From the NCBI RefSeq assembly GCF_009720365.1, contig NZ_ML769316.1:186001-250000 (forward strand): DNA of 64,000 nt, written 5' to 3'. Of the stretch, positions 54,401 to 63,025 are shown in pieces. The notes beneath the pieces are model-generated. The model was given only the letters and a program-made list of their open reading frames with translations. It searched no databases and was not told the origin of the DNA. A program made the translations under genes and the position numbers. The DNA is from Catellatospora paridis (GTDB lineage: Bacteria > Actinomycetota > Actinomycetes > Mycobacteriales > Micromonosporaceae). How positions within the stretch are numbered: the stretch's first letter is position 1; each line of letters starts with the position of its first letter.

Positions 54401-55510
54401 CACCCGGACCTCACCGTCGTCGGAGGCTGTGGCCACCAGCGGGTGTGACTGGCGGGTGGACGCGGCGAGTTCCACTGCCACGGCGTTGACCCAACTGCGG
54501 TGTTGGATCTGCTGCCTGCGGACCGTGGACTGCAACTCCTGACGCAGCAAGTGGACGAATCCCTTGTTGGTGCCAACGGCCACGAGGGCGGAGCCATGAT
54601 CGGAGTTGAAGCCGCTCATCGCCGTTATCCGGTGCCCGCGCTGAGCGGTGAGCAGCAGTGCGCTGGTGTCGGTGTACGGGTTCCATACCCGGATCTCGTC
54701 CTCGTGGCTCGCGATCAGTAGCAGCTCGCCGTTGCGCCCGGTGACGGCGATGACGCGGGAGACGGCGTGTCCGCGGGCGAGCGAACCCAGCCTGCTGCCG
54801 GTATGGGCATCCCAGATCCGAATCCCGCGATCGCCGCCGGTGACGAGAACAGGCTGGTCAAGGGGGTCGTAGTAGGTGGTGGCCGTATGGTCGTCGCCGG
54901 TGCCAAAGCTGCGTAGGAGTTGGGGGACGCGCTGGCTGAGGTCGAACAGGGCGATTCCGCGGGGCGCATCGCGGACGGTGACCAGCCACTGCTGGCGAGG
55001 GAAGATCCGGATCGCATGGATCTTGCCGTGGCGTTCGTCGATCTCCTCGTCGGGCAGCGATGTGATCTCACCGTCGTCAACGTTCCACACCCGCACTTGT
55101 CGGTTGTCGGCGCCAACGATTACGGCCGCGGTACCATCGTGCCGCCGCATGGCGGCTACGCGGTGGAGGCGTTCACCGGGCACGCGAATCCTCTGCACGG
55201 TGTCGCTGTCGCCAGCGTTGTAGAGGCGAACCTCCGACCCGCCGCCAACCGCGCCGATGCCCTGCCAGCCCTGCCGTTGCGACACGGCACAGATGTCACC
55301 GATGGCTATACCGCTCTCCATAACATTGAGCAGCACGGGCACGTCTTCGGTGCCCATCGGCGGCTGCCACAGTTTTAGATCCAACTTGGCGTCGCCGACG
55401 GCAAGTGCGGTCGAATGCCTGTGCCCACGTATAAAGGTTATCGAGGTGATCGGCGAGTGGCAGGCGCGCCACGAGCCGACTTCGGCAAACTCGGACTTCA
55501 GCTCGTGCAT
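51473..55510 (-). CDS. Giant WD40-KAP P-loop NTPase
   Basis: 1345 residues. The first 690 or so form WD40-type repeats (e.g. RQVRVWNVDDGE, DRGIRIWDAHTG, DGEVRVWDRASG, DGLIRLWNMDW, DGVIRLWDVSK), enough for two propellers. A KAP NTPase follows, with Walker A IQGRWGSGKTSLMRML near 742. Two transmembrane helices are inserted (about 863-887 and 898-922). Walker B is VVFIDDLDRC near 988, a family hallmark. KAP proteins are membrane-linked NTPases, some found in phage-defence contexts. No partner gene is adjacent, so sensing (WD40) and effector switching may both lie in this polypeptide. Confidence 0.85.
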   Translation of the reverse strand: MHELKSEFAEVGSWRACHSPITSITFIRGHRHSTALAVGDAKLDLKLWQPPMGTEDVPVLLNVMESGIAIGDICAVSQRQGWQGIGAVGGGSEVRLYNAGDSDTVQRIRVPGERLHRVAAMRRHDGTAAVIVGADNRQVRVWNVDDGEITSLPDEEIDERHGKIHAIRIFPRQQWLVTVRDAPRGIALFDLSQRVPQLLRSFGTGDDHTATTYYDPLDQPVLVTGGDRGIRIWDAHTGSRLGSLARGHAVSRVIAVTGRNGELLLIASHEDEIRVWNPYTDTSALLLTAQRGHRITAMSGFNSDHGSALVAVGTNKGFVHLLRQELQSTVRRQQIQHRSWVNAVAVELAASTRQSHPLVATASDDGEVRVWDRASGAATTLPTVIEDLSAVQALTFLPSGGLAAGRESGRIDLWTRPGDQGHLPVKTGRPSRQIRTMISAQVGGNTVLISAGEVSDINVWDPQDLTAPIHTMTASAATDSAQSQVVRSLATVALPGGSVLAAAHSDGRIHLWNMSTWQPCPVGLAPTPDQCQIRKLVTVQTPAATYLAAGCDDGLIRLWNMDWALADSERSAEDRDAVEATIVIDSGHGVVSALAALPPGSTQSPSHLSLLASGGSDGVIRLWDVSKPEEPYNELGRVHSNWVRALAFQTIGPSTALISGGADGSVRSWPLQGGRIFPWSSFEPIGRGFADRPARVEMLDRMPLVDALVDTLRLPSAEPGLAHTAPPNTASGPKVIAIQGRWGSGKTSLMRMLQDKLDSLPPQQRGSKREITPSQALRILRKGMPTTSAVAMTDIATVWFNPWSHQTSPQVWSGLAWTMFEQTRDRFGPNPADRQRFWLGHNLSRLDRGRIARSLRTRVWAPAVATVTALIAPLVTVLARNPNAIKAFQPRQPGWQDAALIAGSVLAALGLTLLGITAYRYWRGSAAAHLPEDLLDGPLPPALSLGDQWQSRLGRENSPHTHSGALFWLQRDVSELVTELNRRGVQLVVFIDDLDRCAAATTQEVFEAVSGILSDQYDSRGFDQNGHTGVRFILGLDPDLVAHLLDQSDQARSARPGGQNVASAIPRSLIDPDDPSAGWATLRKLWQLSVVLPPTPVSHAARLMGQHLPAGASVQSGEAGTSGATHVQADSSGTATVNTAGGQTASRPVASFEPPLGEPGLGDLAGDGEPVVIAQRGSASNDTQRAEAYYFGAPVPTHHMSNLLAQRPYQSMRETKRMLTMWGFLMRLKRERARLGLSAPISTRQHACDVMTLAEIITRWPSMVSILTQWHLTDGEPQSVLSIMVKTVADGDAEVTLDPLLPEDLRPLGPHLVKVLRRYACRPEHSVVELAEELLCGGVVQNAYS

Positions 55511-55626
55511 TGGCGAAGCTCACTCTCCGACCGGTGGCAGAGAACAGAGACTATCCGTCGCCAATGCATGGCAGAATCGACTGCCGGACGATCGATGCCG
55601 TTCGTTCGGCCATCCGATGAGGTCGC

Positions 55627-55690
55627 TGGGACTGTTGCATTGAGCGTTGGCATCATCGAGGCAGACTCGAGCAGTGAGGCCATTTCAGCC
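55627..55690 (+). mobile_element. IS6 left-end relic
   Basis: GGACTGTTGCATTGAGCGTTGGCAT followed by TCGAGGCAGACTCGAG-AGTGAG matches the 5' flank of the other IS6 copies (35510, 43661). Transposase coding sequence is missing. Confidence 0.6.
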
Positions 55691-55729
55691 TGACGGTCGT
55701 GCATGTGTTGGCTGGACCGAGGTCGATCG

Positions 55730-55760
55730 GGTCTGATGCCCCTATGTCTGTCAAGCCGTT
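55730..55760. mobile_element. IS110-type terminal relic
   Basis: TCTGATGCCCCTATG here is repeated beside the IS110 transposase relic at 62817. The minus-strand form TTGACAGACATAGGGGCATC resembles the 3' end of actinobacterial IS110 elements. No transposase is attached. Confidence 0.45.
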
Positions 55761-55779
55761 CGGGGACTGTGTGACAAAC

Positions 55780-57424
55780 GGCTCTGGCGCACTTCCGGTG
55801 GTGACCGTAGGTAGCGATCGTCCATGTTGGATACTCGCTCGGTTGTAAACCTGATCAAGTTGTCAGCGTGGTGTTCGCCGGGTTGTCGCCGCTGGTCGTG
55901 GAGGAGGTCGCGGACGAGGGTGCATGGATCAGGATTCGTGCGCGCACCAGAACGCAGGCGGTTTCCTGCCCGGACTGCGGCGCATCCACTGGACGTGTAC
56001 ATAGCTATCACGAGCGGACCGTGAACGACGTCTGCGTCGACGCGCGCCAGGTGGTCATCGTGGTGACTGTCCGTCGGTTGGTCTGCCCGACGCGCGGGTG
56101 TCGGCAAACGTTCCGTGAGCAGGTGCCCGGCGTGCTGGAGCGTTATCAGAGGCGCACATCGCGTCTGGCCGGGCAGGTCGGCGCGGTGGCCAGGGAGCTG
56201 GCCGGGCGCGGTGCCGCACGGTTGCTGTCGGTCCTGGGCGTAGGTCTGTCGCGGCACACCACCGTCCGGGCGCTGCTACGGGTTCCTGTCGTCCGGTTGC
56301 CGGTGCCGCGGGTGCTGGGCGTGGACGACTTCGCGTTACGCCGGCGCCACCGCTACGCCACGATCCTGATCAACGCCGAGACCCGCCAGCGCGTCGACGT
56401 ACTACCCGACCGCAGCGCCGACACCCTCGAGGCGTGGCTGCGTGAGCATCCCGGCGTGCAGGTGGTCTGCCGCGACGGTTCGGGCGCCTACGCCGAAGCG
56501 GTCCGCCGCGCATTGCCTGACGCCGTGCAGGTCGCCGACCGGTGGCACCTATGGAACAACCTCGGCAAGGCCGTGGTGAAGGAGGTCGCCGCGCACAGTG
56601 CCTGCTGGGCCAAGGCCAGCCTGCCGCAGGACGGACCGCGCGCGCAGACCACCCTGCAACGATGGCATCAGGTCCACGACCTACTCCAGCAGAAGGTCGG
56701 CCTGCTTGAATGCGCACGGAGGCTGAACCTGTCGCTCAACACCGTCAAGCGCTACGCGCGCGTGGCCGAACCTGAGCGTCTGCAGCGTGCTCCGCAGTAC
56801 CGGCCCACCCTGGTCGACCCCCACCGCGACCATCTGCGGCAACGCCGCAGCGACGACCCCGCCGTCAGCGTGCTGCGGCTGTTCGAGGAGATCAAAGCCC
56901 AGGGCTATCAGGGCAGCGTCAACCTTCTCTACCGGTACATCACCCAGGGCAGAGTGGAAGGCGACCGGCCATCCATCTCGCCGCGCCGCCTGGCCAGGCT
57001 CATGCTCACCCGCCCGGACAACCTCACCGACAAACAGCGCGCCGTCCGCGACGACCTCACCGCCGCCTGCCCCGAGATGATCGACCTGGCCGAACTCATC
57101 CGCTCGTTCGCCGGGCTGCTGCAGCCGCAGCACGGCAACAGCGAACGCCTCGACGAGTGGATCACCACCGCCCGAGCGGCCAGCCTGCCCTGCCTGCACT
57201 CCTTCAGCCGTGGCCTCGACCAGGACCGCGACGCCGTCCACGCGGCCGTCACCCTGCCTTATCACAACGGCGGGACCGAAGGAGTGAACACCAAAACAAA
57301 GCGGATCATGCGCCAGATGCACGGCCGAGCCGGCTTCACCCTGCTACGCCACCGCATCTTGCTCAGCTGACCTCACCCACGGTCACCACCGAATGTGAGA
57401 CAGAGCCGAATGTGAGACAGAGCC
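55780..57424 (+). mobile_element. ISL3-family insertion sequence
   Basis: Left inverted repeat GGCTCTGGCGCACTTCCGG (55780-55798) pairs imperfectly with the right end. The right end is present as two tandem 17-bp copies of GAATGTGAGACAGAGCC (57391-57424). One intact transposase gene lies inside. No 8-bp target duplication was seen. Confidence 0.8.
55868..57370 (+). CDS. ISL3-family transposase
   Basis: 500 residues, uninterrupted. The N-terminal zinc finger has CPDCGASTG and CPTRGCRQTF, then a helix-turn-helix region. The catalytic core has VLGVDDFALRRRH (Asp), VVCRDGSGAYAEA (Asp), VADRWHLWNNL and late YHNGGTEGVNTKTKRIMRQM (Glu). Length is typical of the family. Likely active. Start GTG 55868, with a second GTG three bases on. 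Confidence 0.9.
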   Translation: MVFAGLSPLVVEEVADEGAWIRIRARTRTQAVSCPDCGASTGRVHSYHERTVNDVCVDARQVVIVVTVRRLVCPTRGCRQTFREQVPGVLERYQRRTSRLAGQVGAVARELAGRGAARLLSVLGVGLSRHTTVRALLRVPVVRLPVPRVLGVDDFALRRRHRYATILINAETRQRVDVLPDRSADTLEAWLREHPGVQVVCRDGSGAYAEAVRRALPDAVQVADRWHLWNNLGKAVVKEVAAHSACWAKASLPQDGPRAQTTLQRWHQVHDLLQQKVGLLECARRLNLSLNTVKRYARVAEPERLQRAPQYRPTLVDPHRDHLRQRRSDDPAVSVLRLFEEIKAQGYQGSVNLLYRYITQGRVEGDRPSISPRRLARLMLTRPDNLTDKQRAVRDDLTAACPEMIDLAELIRSFAGLLQPQHGNSERLDEWITTARAASLPCLHSFSRGLDQDRDAVHAAVTLPYHNGGTEGVNTKTKRIMRQMHGRAGFTLLRHRILLS

Positions 57425-57449
57425 GTTAGTCCGACAGACCCCAGATCCC

Positions 57450-57690
57450 CTGTGGGGTTCCAACCCGTCGCTTAGCCTGAGCTGGGCGTTTCGCAGCGCG
57501 TTCGTATTCGTTGATCAGCCCGCCGAGATGGGTCGTCGTTTGATCCGCTCCAGCGTCGGGTCGATCACGGATCGGTCGGAGCGTGGCCGTTGCAATTGCA
57601 GCGCCCAGTGCGCACGGCGCCCGATGTAGTGGCGGCGTATCGGTCCAGCGTTCGGCGCAGTGAACGCCTTCGGACTCAGCCCGGGAGGCC
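57450..57690 (-). mobile_element. IS481/IS3-like element end, decayed
   Basis: Starts CTGTGGGGTTCC as in the 50213 element and encodes a decayed transposase C terminus on minus (GGLINEYERAAKR in one frame, LQRPRSDRSV in another). Frames are broken. Confidence 0.65.
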
Positions 57691-57852
57691 CGCAGCAGGC
57701 GACGAAGGGCGATAGCCGACACGCTACGAATGCGCTCGCCCCGATACTCATCGGATCCTGTAGCACTTCACCACTCAGCCGCTCAGACCAATCCGCGTGT
57801 GCCTGATTTCTGGCTGATAGTCGCGTGACGAGTGCGTCACGTACCGCTGAGA

Positions 57853-59733
57853 ATGGTGCAGTACGGGCGCCATGACGAAAGCATCACGACTGCGACCGAT
57901 CTGGGGGTGCCGGTGCCGACGGCCGCGCTTCGCATCACGTCCTGCCTGGTCGTCGCAGTTCTCGCCTTGTCGGGGATGGCCGGTGATGACGACGCGTACC
58001 GCCGTAGTCGACTCCCCGCTGGCGGGCTGGTCACCCTGTGGGACCTCACGATCGACGACTGGTCGACGTATGGCTACGACCGCAGGTCGCAAAGCATCGC
58101 CCTGGTCGACTTCCGTGCGGACCCGAACGAGCCCGACCGGGTCGAGGTCGTCGATGCCAGGCGTGGCTTCGTCCGCTGGCGCCGCACCATGGATGCCCAG
58201 TGGATGATGAACGCTGACGGTACGCTCGCCGCCACTGCGAACGGCATCGCCTTCCTGAGCGGCAACGGCGAGGATGCCCGCCTGCTCGGCGTACGGCTCA
58301 TCGACGGGGACATCGTCTGGAGCCTGCCCGGGAGCCGGGATGCGCACCTCGTAGGCGGTCGCATCGTCACACGCGATGAGCTGAGCGTGATTGCGCTGGA
58401 CCCGGCCACAGGAGACGAACGCTGGCGCTGGCAGGCACCTGGGACCTGCGACGACTGGGAGTTGCACCACGGGGGCGGCGAGGCGATGCTCGTCAGCTGT
58501 GCCGCTGCGGTGTACCGCCTGCGCGCACACGACGGCGCGGAACTATGGCGGTGGCCCGTCGCCGGCGACTGTCGTCCGCAGTCGATCGGCACAGCCGCGC
58601 TAATCGTGGCGCTCACCGTCACGTGCGACGACGCCAGTCAGCACCTTCATGTGCTCGAAGGCGACAACGGCCGGGAGCTGTGGCGTCAGCCGATCCCATG
58701 GGACCCACAGACCGCGGATCCGGCCGATCCCGCGCGAGGGGCGGCCTACGTCGCCATGACCGGCGGGTCTACCCCGGTGATCGAGGTCCACAGCGCCGAC
58801 CGAGCAGAGGTCTATACGGCGAACGGCCAGCGGCTTCAGCTCGACACCGATGCGACTACGCTCACCACAGTCGACGGCTCGCTGCTCTATCGGAGCCAGC
58901 CACGTGGCGGTACCACCACCCTCGGGTCTGTCGACCTCGACACCGGACAGACGCGTTGGACTCGGGTGGTTGCGGTAGACCCGTCGGACACCCAGGGCAT
59001 ACGGCTGATGGACGGAGTTCTGCATATGGTCGCCACCCTGGACCTGATTTGGCCGTCCGTCATCCTCCTGATCGACACCCGGACCGGAGCGACGACCCTC
59101 ACCGCCGTCGACCGCCCTGGTGGCGCAATCGTAGATGTCGATCCCACCGGCACGATCTACGCGACGGTTTCTGTAGGGAACGCGTCGCGACTCTCGGCAT
59201 GGCGGGTCACCGGTGACTCTGAAAGCTACCTCGGTGGTTCGATGAAGCCCAGCGCGTGGCCCGACGCCTGCACCCTGCTCACCGACGAACAATGGCAGCG
59301 GGTCTATCCCGGCGCCCAGCCCACACGCAGGCCAAAGAAGCTTCCCACCGGGGAAATCATGCTCGTTGCGCCTTCCCGCTGCGCCTTCCTGCCCGCCTCC
59401 ACCTCCGCGACCGAGGTCACAGTCGGCCTCGACTGGTTCGCGGACTCCGCCGAACAGGCGCTGCTTGCCGCAGCCGACGGCTTTCGCCTGCTGCGAACGG
59501 AGCGGGTCGGCCGGGCCGGCTACGAGGCGTGGCGCTGGAACGACACGAACACGGGTGTCGACCTGGCGCCGCGTCTGCGCCTGTCGTTCGCCGTGGGCAT
59601 CTGCGTCGTCCACGTGGAGACGCTGGGCGACGACACCGCCCTGACCATACTGGCGGGGTTCGTCGCCGACAATCTGACCGATGCGGCGATCACCTCGGCA
59701 TGCGCGACCCGAGACCGTGGGGGGAACCGATGA
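57853..59733 (+). CDS. Exported or membrane-tethered PQQ-like beta-propeller protein
   Basis: About 626 residues. A hydrophobic N-terminal segment (ITSCLVVAVLALSGMAG) acts as signal or anchor. A propeller of PQQ/pyrrolo-quinoline-like repeats follows (GDIVWSLPG, ATGDERWRWQAPG, DGAELWRWPVAG, NGRELWRQPI, DTGQTRWTRV). A C-terminal domain (from CTLLTDEQWQRVYPG to CVVHVETLGDD) resembles DUF3558-type exported domains. The start is uncertain: ATG 57853, GTG 57907 or 57913; the last two put the signal nearest the N terminus. Its stop overlaps the next gene as ATGA. Confidence 0.72.
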   Translation: MVQYGRHDESITTATDLGVPVPTAALRITSCLVVAVLALSGMAGDDDAYRRSRLPAGGLVTLWDLTIDDWSTYGYDRRSQSIALVDFRADPNEPDRVEVVDARRGFVRWRRTMDAQWMMNADGTLAATANGIAFLSGNGEDARLLGVRLIDGDIVWSLPGSRDAHLVGGRIVTRDELSVIALDPATGDERWRWQAPGTCDDWELHHGGGEAMLVSCAAAVYRLRAHDGAELWRWPVAGDCRPQSIGTAALIVALTVTCDDASQHLHVLEGDNGRELWRQPIPWDPQTADPADPARGAAYVAMTGGSTPVIEVHSADRAEVYTANGQRLQLDTDATTLTTVDGSLLYRSQPRGGTTTLGSVDLDTGQTRWTRVVAVDPSDTQGIRLMDGVLHMVATLDLIWPSVILLIDTRTGATTLTAVDRPGGAIVDVDPTGTIYATVSVGNASRLSAWRVTGDSESYLGGSMKPSAWPDACTLLTDEQWQRVYPGAQPTRRPKKLPTGEIMLVAPSRCAFLPASTSATEVTVGLDWFADSAEQALLAAADGFRLLRTERVGRAGYEAWRWNDTNTGVDLAPRLRLSFAVGICVVHVETLGDDTALTILAGFVADNLTDAAITSACATRDRGGNR

Positions 59734-60560
59734 GCGACTACGAAGCAGCGGCTGAAGATGGTCGGCCCGAGCATGGTCGCGGCCGCCTGTCCACCCGTAC
59801 CAGATGGATCTCAGGCCTTGTCACGGCGGTCGTCGTCGCCGCGGGCGGTGCCGTGGCCACCGGACTTGTCAACGGCCTGTTCATCGACGAGCCCGCGCCG
59901 GTCCTGCCCGGTGGCGGATTCACCGCCGGCGTCTCCGCGGTGTATGCGTGCGGCCAGACGTATGCGCTGGCTGGCGGGCTCGACCCGGACACCGGAGCCG
60001 GGCCGCTGTACGAACTGGCAAACGCGTCACGGCCGCAGATGGCGCAGGTGCTGCGCGAGCAGGGCGGCGCTGCGCAGACCTCGGTCACCGTGGAGCTGAT
60101 CCTCACCGGGACGTCGACCCGCCCCACGAGGATCCTCGGTGTCGACGTCGCCCGGCTGAGGACAGCGCCGACCCTCGACGGCACGTTGCTGCGTACCCCG
60201 TGTGACGGAACCGAAAGCGTCATTCCCGTCAGCGTCGATCTCGACACCGCCCCACGCGCCATGATGAGCGGCTCACGGCCGTACTTCGACGGGCGCAACC
60301 TCGACGTCAGTATCGACGACCGCGAGACACTGCGGGTGAACATGACCGCGAAGCAGCACAGCTACAGCTGGATCTTCGCGATCCGCTATATCGACAGCTC
60401 CGGCGCGACGGCCACGTCGTATCTGGACGCCGACGGGCGCATCCACACCGACCCTGACAACGTGCTGCGGGATGCCGAGTTCACCTTGACCGGCCCAGCC
60501 AACCGGTACGCCTACGTCTATCGTCAGAGCGGCAGCAAGTTCTATCCAGAGCGCGAGTGA
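59730..60560 (+). CDS. Single-pass membrane protein, unknown outer domain
   Basis: 276 residues. A basic cytoplasmic N terminus, one helix (ISGLVTAVVVAAGGAVATGLV, about 27-48) and a large extracytoplasmic domain with two Cys (YACGQTYAL, RTPCDGT). No family recognised. It is translationally coupled to the propeller gene, so the two probably form one surface complex. The 3' end overlaps the convergent lipoprotein gene by 19 nt. Confidence 0.7.
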   Translation: MSDYEAAAEDGRPEHGRGRLSTRTRWISGLVTAVVVAAGGAVATGLVNGLFIDEPAPVLPGGGFTAGVSAVYACGQTYALAGGLDPDTGAGPLYELANASRPQMAQVLREQGGAAQTSVTVELILTGTSTRPTRILGVDVARLRTAPTLDGTLLRTPCDGTESVIPVSVDLDTAPRAMMSGSRPYFDGRNLDVSIDDRETLRVNMTAKQHSYSWIFAIRYIDSSGATATSYLDADGRIHTDPDNVLRDAEFTLTGPANRYAYVYRQSGSKFYPERE

Positions 60561-61324
60561 GCTACCGCTCCGGACGACGGAGCACCGAGTTCACGAATCC
60601 ACTCGCGTGCCCGCGCCGTCAGCATACTCTGCAGCCCGTCCCAGGCGATCACGATGCGGACTCCTCCGCAGGCTCCCTGCGCGACCTCATACTTTTCGAA
60701 CCCGATTACGAGGCCCTCCGGGGTGAGCGCGAAACGGCCGTACTTTTCTGCGGTGTCCCAGTCGCCATCCACTGCCTCGCCGATGGTGCCGACACAGACG
60801 TCGGCGCGCAGTCGTTCCTTGGCCAGCCTCTCCAGCGCCGCGAATGCAGCCGCTGGATCCTCCAGCAAATCCTCGATCATGACTCGCTCGGCGGATGGCA
60901 CCAGCACCGTACGAGCGAGAAAGCCGCTGTGCGGGTTTCCACCCGGTAGCCCGTGACTCACCGGAATCAGCACGCTGACCAGATCAGTGTTAGCGACGAC
61001 ATCGGCCCGCGCACCACCGACCTGGTAGGAACCGGGGTACTCCGGCACCGTCTTGGGCGGCGGGAAGTCCCGCTGGTGCCGGCGCAGGTCGTCGAGCACC
61101 AGATCCCGGAGTGCAGCGTTGACGTCAACGAGTTCGGCCGGGCCCGAGAACTGCAGGTAGCTTCCTCCGCTGTCGTAGCCAGCTCCATACTCCGGGATGG
61201 CTACAAGGTTGCGTTCCAGCGACTGAGGCGGGCCACTCGCGGAGCATGACACCACACCGGCGGCCACCGCGACCCAGAGCGCGACGGCAACCGACCGGCT
61301 CGCAGCTGAGTTCCTGCCTCTCAT
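60542..61324 (-). CDS. RsiV-like lipoprotein
   Basis: 260 residues with a lipoprotein signal peptide (VAVALWVAVAAGVVSCSAS, lipobox VVSC near 28). The mature domain has DLLEDPAAAFAALERLAKERL and FALTPEGLVIGFEKYEVAQGACG. This fits the DUF3298/RsiV-type fold, with a FYQYEVAPY-like strand replaced by FEKYEVAQG. Such proteins face the cell surface and some sense lysozyme, but no sigma factor gene is next to it. Confidence 0.7.
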   Translation of the reverse strand: MRGRNSAASRSVAVALWVAVAAGVVSCSASGPPQSLERNLVAIPEYGAGYDSGGSYLQFSGPAELVDVNAALRDLVLDDLRRHQRDFPPPKTVPEYPGSYQVGGARADVVANTDLVSVLIPVSHGLPGGNPHSGFLARTVLVPSAERVMIEDLLEDPAAAFAALERLAKERLRADVCVGTIGEAVDGDWDTAEKYGRFALTPEGLVIGFEKYEVAQGACGGVRIVIAWDGLQSMLTARAREWIRELGAPSSGAVAHSRSG

Positions 61325-61441
61325 CCTCCCGTGCTCCTCCGCTTCGCGTCAGCGTCCCAGCTTAGAAACGGCCCGCCACGAGACGTCCGCCGTCGCCACG
61401 TCGGCGATACAGGTACTTCCGTACCCTTAACCAACTCTGCC

Positions 61442-61762
61442 ATGACGCGGCAATCGTACGTTGACAGTCGAGGAACGGCTGCCATCCGGACTCCCACTGA
61501 AAAGCAGCGCCCGCCGCGGGCGCTACCCGCCGATGTGAACCCGCACGCCGTGCGCGACGAAGTGAGCCGCCGGCTGCGTCGGGCACAGTTGGACATCCAA
61601 GCCTGGATCGTCACGCCGCCAAGATCGCCGCATTCGCACCCCCCGGCAGCGGCACCGACCTCACCCAACGCGCGGCTACAGCAAATCGTCTGGCCCGACA
61701 CACTGCACCACCCGCCATGGGACAGCAAGTTCGACGACGGATTGGCTGCCCCTGAACATTGA
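61442..61762 (+). CDS. Possible small hypothetical protein
   Basis: 106-residue open frame from ATG 61442 beginning MTRQSYVDSRGTAAIRTP, with DEVSRRLRRAQLDIQAWIV in the middle and a Pro-rich end. No ribosome-binding site is obvious and no family is recognised. It fills an otherwise empty gap between two convergent or divergent genes. Low confidence. Confidence 0.25.
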   Translation: MTRQSYVDSRGTAAIRTPTEKQRPPRALPADVNPHAVRDEVSRRLRRAQLDIQAWIVTPPRSPHSHPPAAAPTSPNARLQQIVWPDTLHHPPWDSKFDDGLAAPEH

Positions 61763-61780
61763 ATACGCCCAAACGGAAAG

Positions 61781-62692
61781 CTACTCGCAACTCGTCCCCG
61801 GTGCCGCCACCTCCTCGCAGAACTGACGACGAACCTGACGGATGCCGACATCGACAAGTTGGATAATGAAATCGCGATCGAACTTTCCAAAAGCGGTCTC
61901 GAACACCTTAGTGGCCGTTTCGAACTCAGAGGAGGTTGGATCCGTCGGCTCGATTGCTGGCGGCCGTTTGCCGTTATCCACGCCAAAGAGTCCGCCCGCA
62001 TACCAAAGGTGCAACAATGGCGACATATCCCTATAGGAGAAATCACATTGTTTCATCACTTCATCGCGTGCCGAGTTGACGTGCGCTGTGCAGTAGTCAA
62101 TCTCTGGAAAGGTTGACAGAATCAAGGATGCACGATTCATGAACTCCGCAGAACTCCAAACAGTGAGTTGGCCGTGTATCCTCTGCACTCTCATTCGGTC
62201 AGTCGCATATTGGCGTGGCGCCTGTTCACATTCAACAGATTGCCCATCGCGCGCAGTGACCGTAGTTATAGTTAAGAACACCTGAAGGGGAGGTGCGCCA
62301 ATCGAATCCGTCACGCATCGTTGCAGGCTTCTAAGTGAGATCTTGAGATCATACAGACTGTCGAGGAAGTCCGTATAGACACGCCCACGTGCCTCGCGGA
62401 TCTGAGCCAAGCGGTCAACTTCCGCTTGCGTGCTCACAGCCGTTATCTGTGCTTCGATGGTTGCCTGAGTCGCAGCTATAGTAAGGAGCCCACCTACGAG
62501 TGCCCCGACTAATGAAGAAATAATCGACGTCACGGCAGCGGAACCGATCGGACTACGCATCCACATGACGACACGGGTCGCCCGTGTAGGCTGCGGCCCG
62601 ACAGAGCCCGTACGTTGCGAGCCTGCCGCCTTTGCCGCTGCGGACTCATCGGGCGCGGCGTCGCCCACGCTCGCCGAAGAAGACCTTTCCAT
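61781..62692 (-). CDS. Membrane-anchored protein of unknown function
   Basis: 303 residues. A polar N-terminal tail, one hydrophobic helix (AAVTSIISSLVGALVGGLLTI, about 52-73), then a long helical region (AEVDRLAQIREARGRVYTDFL) and a Cys-containing C-terminal half. Layout resembles the anchored helical proteins at 3978 and 8017. Its visibly lower GC suggests acquisition. No Shine-Dalgarno before the ATG. Family not recognised. Confidence 0.6.
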   Translation of the reverse strand: MERSSSASVGDAAPDESAAAKAAGSQRTGSVGPQPTRATRVVMWMRSPIGSAAVTSIISSLVGALVGGLLTIAATQATIEAQITAVSTQAEVDRLAQIREARGRVYTDFLDSLYDLKISLRSLQRCVTDSIGAPPLQVFLTITTVTARDGQSVECEQAPRQYATDRMRVQRIHGQLTVWSSAEFMNRASLILSTFPEIDYCTAHVNSARDEVMKQCDFSYRDMSPLLHLWYAGGLFGVDNGKRPPAIEPTDPTSSEFETATKVFETAFGKFDRDFIIQLVDVGIRQVRRQFCEEVAAPGTSCE

Positions 62693-62849
62693 GGCTGGCT
62701 AGAGTATCGGCCCGACGCAAGGAACCTATCCCGGCCAGCAGGCATGTGGCTCCATCCGCGTTGTCGTGTTGTCGGATCTCCGGACATGTGGATCTGTGAC
62801 GGGGCAGTTTCGGTGGTCTGATGCCCCTATGCTGCTATCTCGCGTCACG

Positions 62850-63025
62850 GAAAGTGCTGATGCTTGATGTTTTGGAGTAGGCGGTAGAGCTTCCTGGCGA
62901 TGATCCTTTTTGGGGCACCGTTCCGCTTCGCGGAGGGCCTTGCACTCGTTGATTCGGCGGGCGATGTAGGCGCGTGTGTCGGGGTCGGTTCGGCCGCGTG
63001 TCAGCACGATGGTGTGCAGGGCCCG
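62850..63025 (-). pseudogene. IS110-family transposase C-terminal relic
   Basis: The minus frame reads RALHTIVLTRGRTDPDTRAY then IARRINECKALREAERC and, after a frameshift, PKRIIARKLYRLLQ. This is the conserved end of IS110/IS116 transposases (NRALH-IVLTR...DP-TRAYIARR-EGKT-REAIRCLKR-IAR-LYR-L). The catalytic N-terminal part is gone. It begins directly at the stop codon of the Mrr-like gene. Confidence 0.8.
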
